A DNA stretch of 64,000 nt from Cristatella mucedo (Eukaryota; Bryozoa; Phylactolaemata; Cristatellidae), in contig WPIO01000008.1 of assembly GCA_009760855.2 (NCBI GenBank), positions 9,723,001 through 9,787,000 of the forward strand, read 5' to 3'. Numbering within the stretch: position 1 is the first letter of the stretch; each line of letters starts with the position of its first letter. The notes below the pieces were generated by a model. It was not told the DNA's origin. It did not search any database and saw only the letters and a list, made by a program, of their open reading frames with translations. Both the position numbers and the translations under genes were made by a program. Of this stretch, positions 60,548-64,000 are shown one piece after another.

Positions 60548-61016
60548 AGCACTTTAGCTGTATTGCGTCATTGGCTGCACATTCTTCTCTCTCTCTACAA
60601 GCCGGGCGGCGAGCGGCGTAGTTCTTTCATCGAAGCGTGCCTCTTTCATACAAATGTATTACTATTATTCCCTTCAGAATCTGAATTATGCGTGTTTGTT
60701 GCAATACATATCCGAATCGAGCTAGCGGGAGACTAGCTAGCGTGGGCTGGTGACTACACTCTTTGGTGGGGAAGGTGTAAAGACGTGCAGCTATCACTCC
60801 TAGAGCCAAGACAAATCCTAGTTGAGCCAGGAGAGCAGATGAGGAAATGAGTGGGACGGAAGTAGCAGAGCAATGCGGCTGAAATAGATTGCTCCGTTCA
60901 GGCCCGGGCTGCCGCCCCGGGACTTGGCGCGTTGGTGGCCTGAAGGGGCCGCGGGAATAGTTGGCAGCGACCGGTTGGTGGCAGACGAGGCTGGTGGTGG
61001 TTTGTGGTCAACTCAC

Positions 61017-61251
61017 CTATAGCCGTTCAGCTCGTCGATACACCACGTGTCGTTTCCACTGCTGCCTAGGCACGGCGCGCTGGTGCACTCGTTGATTTCC
61101 GTCTCGCAAAGCTCACCGACGGCACCCGCGCACACGCACGTGTAGCCTGCTCCGCCGGCGCGCTCTTCGGTGCGACGGCAGGTTCCTCCGTTCTTGCACG
61201 GGTTGCTGCGGCAGTCGTTCGCGGCAGTCTCGCAGCGCTCGCCCGTACGAC
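61017..61251 (-). CDS. EGF membrane protein, exon for EGF1 end, EGF2, EGF3 start
   Basis: It reads RTGERCETAANDCRSNPCKN, GGTCRRTEERAGGAGYTCVC, AGAVGELCETEINECTSAPC and TWCIDELNGYR. EGF2 has the classic C-x4-C-x-NGGTC...C-x-C...G-x-LC spacing. EGF3 starts EINEC, close to the calcium-binding DINEC, with Asn and Tyr in ELNGY. The donor is strong (GGCTATAG then GTGAGTT). The acceptor (GGGTCGTAG) has a weak pyrimidine tract, but it is the one that restores CPAGRTGERCE across the junction. The 235 nt give phases that fit both neighbours. EGF repeats mediate extracellular protein-protein contacts. Confidence 0.85.
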
Positions 61252-61396
61252 CTACGACCCGTCGCGTTCGACTCCCAGCTCGCTCGCTGACGGCTGTAGC
61301 CATCTTTTAGCGAAACCAGCATCGCTGCTTGTGACTGTCAAGGCCGACGCAGATGATTCTCATACGGATTCTCACCGCAGTACAGTAACACGAGCT

Positions 61397-61958
<562 letters not shown>

Positions 61959-62168
61959 CGCTACTGCTAGCCCTCTGCCACCTCTCGTCTTTGTCTCACG
62001 TCTCTCTCGTTACATTTCCTTGCGTACCATCTTTCGATGCTTCCCATTTTCTTTCTATCTATCCCTCGTTCGTCTCCCTGCCTTTGAAGAAATGAATGCT
62101 GCCCGAAGCTCAGTCAAGAAAGAAGATTCAGCAAGCCGTCAGCGCTGCATCGGCTCGCTCGTCCTTAC

Positions 62169-62441
62169 CCGCCGGACACTGGCAGTGACATGCCGGCTCG
62201 CTGTCATTGTTCGTTGCGACCGTCGCTATCGCCGTCGTCAAGTAGGCGAAGCCACCGTTGGCGCATGAGAAGTCGCGGCGGTTCCGCGGGCACGCGGTCA
62301 GCCGCGCGCACGAGTGCTGAGTCGACCAGTTGCTGGCGGTACAGCTCATTGCGCCCGCTCGCGTATCGTTGCCGGCCACAATGCTCGAGCCGACGACGCA
62401 CCAGTAAGTCAGAACATCTCCTTCGTAGTACGCCCAGCCAC
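62169..62441 (-). CDS. EGF membrane protein, CCP (sushi) and EGF1 exon
   Basis: It reads GWAYYEGDVLTYWCVVGSS, RAGAMSCTASNWSTQHSCAR, LTACPRNRRDFSCANGGFAY and ACHCQCPA. The first part has the CCP pattern: Y-x-GD-x-LTYWC-x-VG, then M-x-CT-x-x-NWST-x3-C, with Trp between the last two cysteines. The first CCP cysteine is supplied by the exon to the right (EKSC). EGF1 is C-x8-C-x-NGGF with a long loop, ending CHCQCPAG, and is closed by the next exon. The acceptor ATGACGTGCAG and donor CCGGCGG then GTAAGG give 273 nt, phases 1 and 1. CCP domains are common in complement, adhesion and receptor proteins. Confidence 0.8.
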
Positions 62442-62449
62442 CTGCACGT

Positions 62450-63270
62450 CATTCAGGGCGTCCACCGAGGGTCATGTCATGTGAAGGGCAAAGGTGAGAA
62501 TTAAGGTAGGCATTGCAGCTAATGAGCCAGAGAAGCAGCGGGAAGTGGCGCGTGCGCTCGTTCGTACGGGCGGGATTCGTACAAAATCCAGTTACAGCGT
62601 GATTCCGTTTGCGAGAGTCGGCAAGGGTCAGCGTGTAATGTTTTTCGCTCGCTTGCTGACGCCCGGCTGTACGTTGCTGCCGAATGCACACTTTCCATGC
62701 TCAATAGATGAGGCTCGGTTTCCCACTCGTGAACAACTCGAGCTTCGCACAAGAAGGTCAAAGAAGCCGTTTCGCCTGCCGCCATCGCCGCTACCGGAGC
62801 CGTTATTCCTTTAGCTCGCCACCAATGAGGAACCGGTAAGTTACCGCCGGTGGACGCGATATCCTACTCACCTACGAGGTCTAACTGCGAGGATAGGAAT
62901 GAGAAACGTAAAACGCTCCGTTCAATCGACGCTCAACTTGGACAGCTAAAGTTATTCACCCTCTCGGCCGGACTGAACGGGCGGTGGGCGCTACACTCGC
63001 CGCGCGGCTCGCAAGCAGTGCAGAAGCTCCAGCGCGAGAGAGTCGAGCCTTCTTTCGCGCCGCGTCGGGTTGAGCGCGCGCGTGCGTCGACGAAGAGCAA
63101 CCCGCCGAGTAAGGGCCGAAGACGCCGGCGCGTCGGCGTCCTCCGAGAGCGCTCAGAGGCTACTACTGCTCTGCGCTCACGATCGATGCGTTAACGCGCT
63201 CTCGCGAGAGGGCGCAGCGCGGCAGCGTCGGGGACGGTGCTGCTGGGTGTCCCGGCGCAGCCATACTGAC
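62450..63270. other. Intron sequence, GC-rich
   Basis: Arg/Ala-rich frames on both strands from about 63000 are GC-driven and have no splice or motif support. Confidence 0.4.
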
Positions 63271-63527
63271 TGGAGCCTGGCCTTCCGCGACACGACTTCT
63301 CGCATTTCGCTCTGTCGATCGCGTATCGCTTTTTTGGCGTTCTCTGCCCCTGAATTGAATCCGACTCGTAGGACGAGTAGATGCCCACGGCCTTGTCCAC
63401 GTTGTCGAGCCGGAAGAACTCCCTCGGGACCTCGCCGCAGGTGCTCCTCTCCTTGCGACAGAGGAAGAAATCGGTGCGCGTCTCGTTGCAGAGGCCCAGC
63501 TCGACGAAGCTGTAGACGGCGTGCTCC
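63271..63527 (-). CDS. EGF membrane protein, most 5' exon seen
   Basis: A superb acceptor (TCACCTCCGCCACCGCCACAG) opens a frame reading AVYSFVELGLCNETRTDFFL, CRKERSTCGEVPREFFRLDN, VDKAVGIYSSYESDSIQG and RAKCEKSCRGRPGS. The donor TCCA then GTCAGT is moderate, but the 257 nt give phase 1 out, as the next exon needs, and supply the first CCP cysteine. The part before the CCP holds several cysteines and an NET glycosylation site. I do not recognise its fold. It needs a further upstream exon with a phase-2 donor, probably beyond the window's right edge. Two other minus frames are open here but give Arg/Ser/Pro-rich, domain-free sequence. Confidence 0.6.
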
Positions 63528-63529
63528 CT

Positions 63530-64000
63530 GTGGCGGTGGCGGAGGTGACGAACAGGAAGAGCGGGTCACGGGTTCGAGCGGCTATCGAGAGCGCGTCCGC
63601 GCCTACATCGCCACCCACCGACGGAGGCGGAAAAGAAAAGAATCGGCGTTTCGCTCCGGTGAACGCTCCGTGGCGAACGAGCGGCGGCAGCCGCGGGCGA
63701 GCAGGTAAGGGGTTCCCACGTGGATGCTGGCCCCCTTGGACTGCCCTAAAGAGGGACGCGTCTGTGCTACTTGGCCGCATTCTTAAGATTTCTTGCCTTT
63801 CTGCAAGGCTAAGGTCTGGGGTCATTTTCTTGGCGGAAGCCTGGCTACCGCATTGGTGGCAATATGTGCTGAATAATCGCTGTCGGAACGACAGGTGTTA
63901 AACTGAAACTTCGGCGCTATACATTTCGGCCACGAAATTCATCGGCCGCTGACAAGTTTCAGCAGCGACGTAGGCGGAAAAGAAATATCGCCAAATTCGA
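63530..64000. other. GC-rich edge region
   Basis: No exon assigned. On the plus strand GCGGGCGAGCAG then GTAAGGGG (about 63696-63710) is a strong donor-like site, so a plus-strand transcript starting in this CpG-rich block is possible but unsupported. Confidence 0.25.

Noticed and set aside
63070-63825. Long Arg-rich plus-strand and Ser/Arg-rich minus-strand frames of over 200 codons
   Set aside because: GC-driven open frames overlapping the CCP/EGF gene exon. They have no domain pattern, whereas the third minus frame reads as a Cys-bearing extracellular segment with a strong acceptor and correct phase.

Overview
This 64 kb window looks like nuclear DNA of an invertebrate animal. I cannot name the species. 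Reasons: no densely packed long reading frames; short coding blocks bounded by GT/AG splice signals; metazoan domains (EGF, CCP/sushi, LOTUS, a FAM111-like trypsin fold); many fragmentary LINEs, tRNA-derived SINEs, solo LTRs, tandem satellites and long microsatellites, above all (CT)n. All gene models are my own reading of splice sites, reading-frame phase and motifs. None has been checked against transcripts or databases.

All recognised genes lie on the minus strand. (1) 1.0-4.2 kb: exons of a LOTUS (OST-HTH) domain gene, with a decayed copy of the LOTUS exon at about 12.0-12.2 kb. (2) 27.4-31.0 kb: three phase-compatible exons of a FAM111-like trypsin-fold serine protease, with possible further upstream exons at 31.5-32.6 and 35.9-36.3 kb. 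(3) 54.5-63.5 kb: six phase-compatible exons of a single-pass membrane protein made of an N-terminal Cys-bearing region, a CCP domain, four EGF domains, a transmembrane helix and a short cytoplasmic tail. This is the best-supported gene. Its 5' end is probably beyond the right edge.

Region by region: 0-8 kb holds the LOTUS gene, a 760 bp (CT)n tract and LINE pieces. 8.5-13.6 kb is a tandem array (about 807 bp and about 580 bp periods) whose units keep a possible minus-strand exon. 13.9-26.6 kb is repeat-rich, with three solo LTRs that have target-site duplications or near-duplications, SINEs and LINE copies. 27-36 kb is the protease locus with inserted SINEs and a LINE. 36-47 kb is mostly transposon debris. 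47.6-48.1 kb is CpG-rich. 48.3-52.9 kb is a diverged satellite of roughly 150-196 bp monomers, interrupted by a LINE and partly inverted. 52.9-53.7 kb is a LINE reverse-transcriptase remnant. 54-64 kb is the EGF receptor-like gene.

The repeats are linked. A LINE family and a tRNA-derived SINE family end in the same roughly 45-nt hairpin plus an A/T-rich tail, as expected if the SINE uses the LINE machinery. A second tRNA-derived SINE family lacks that tail.
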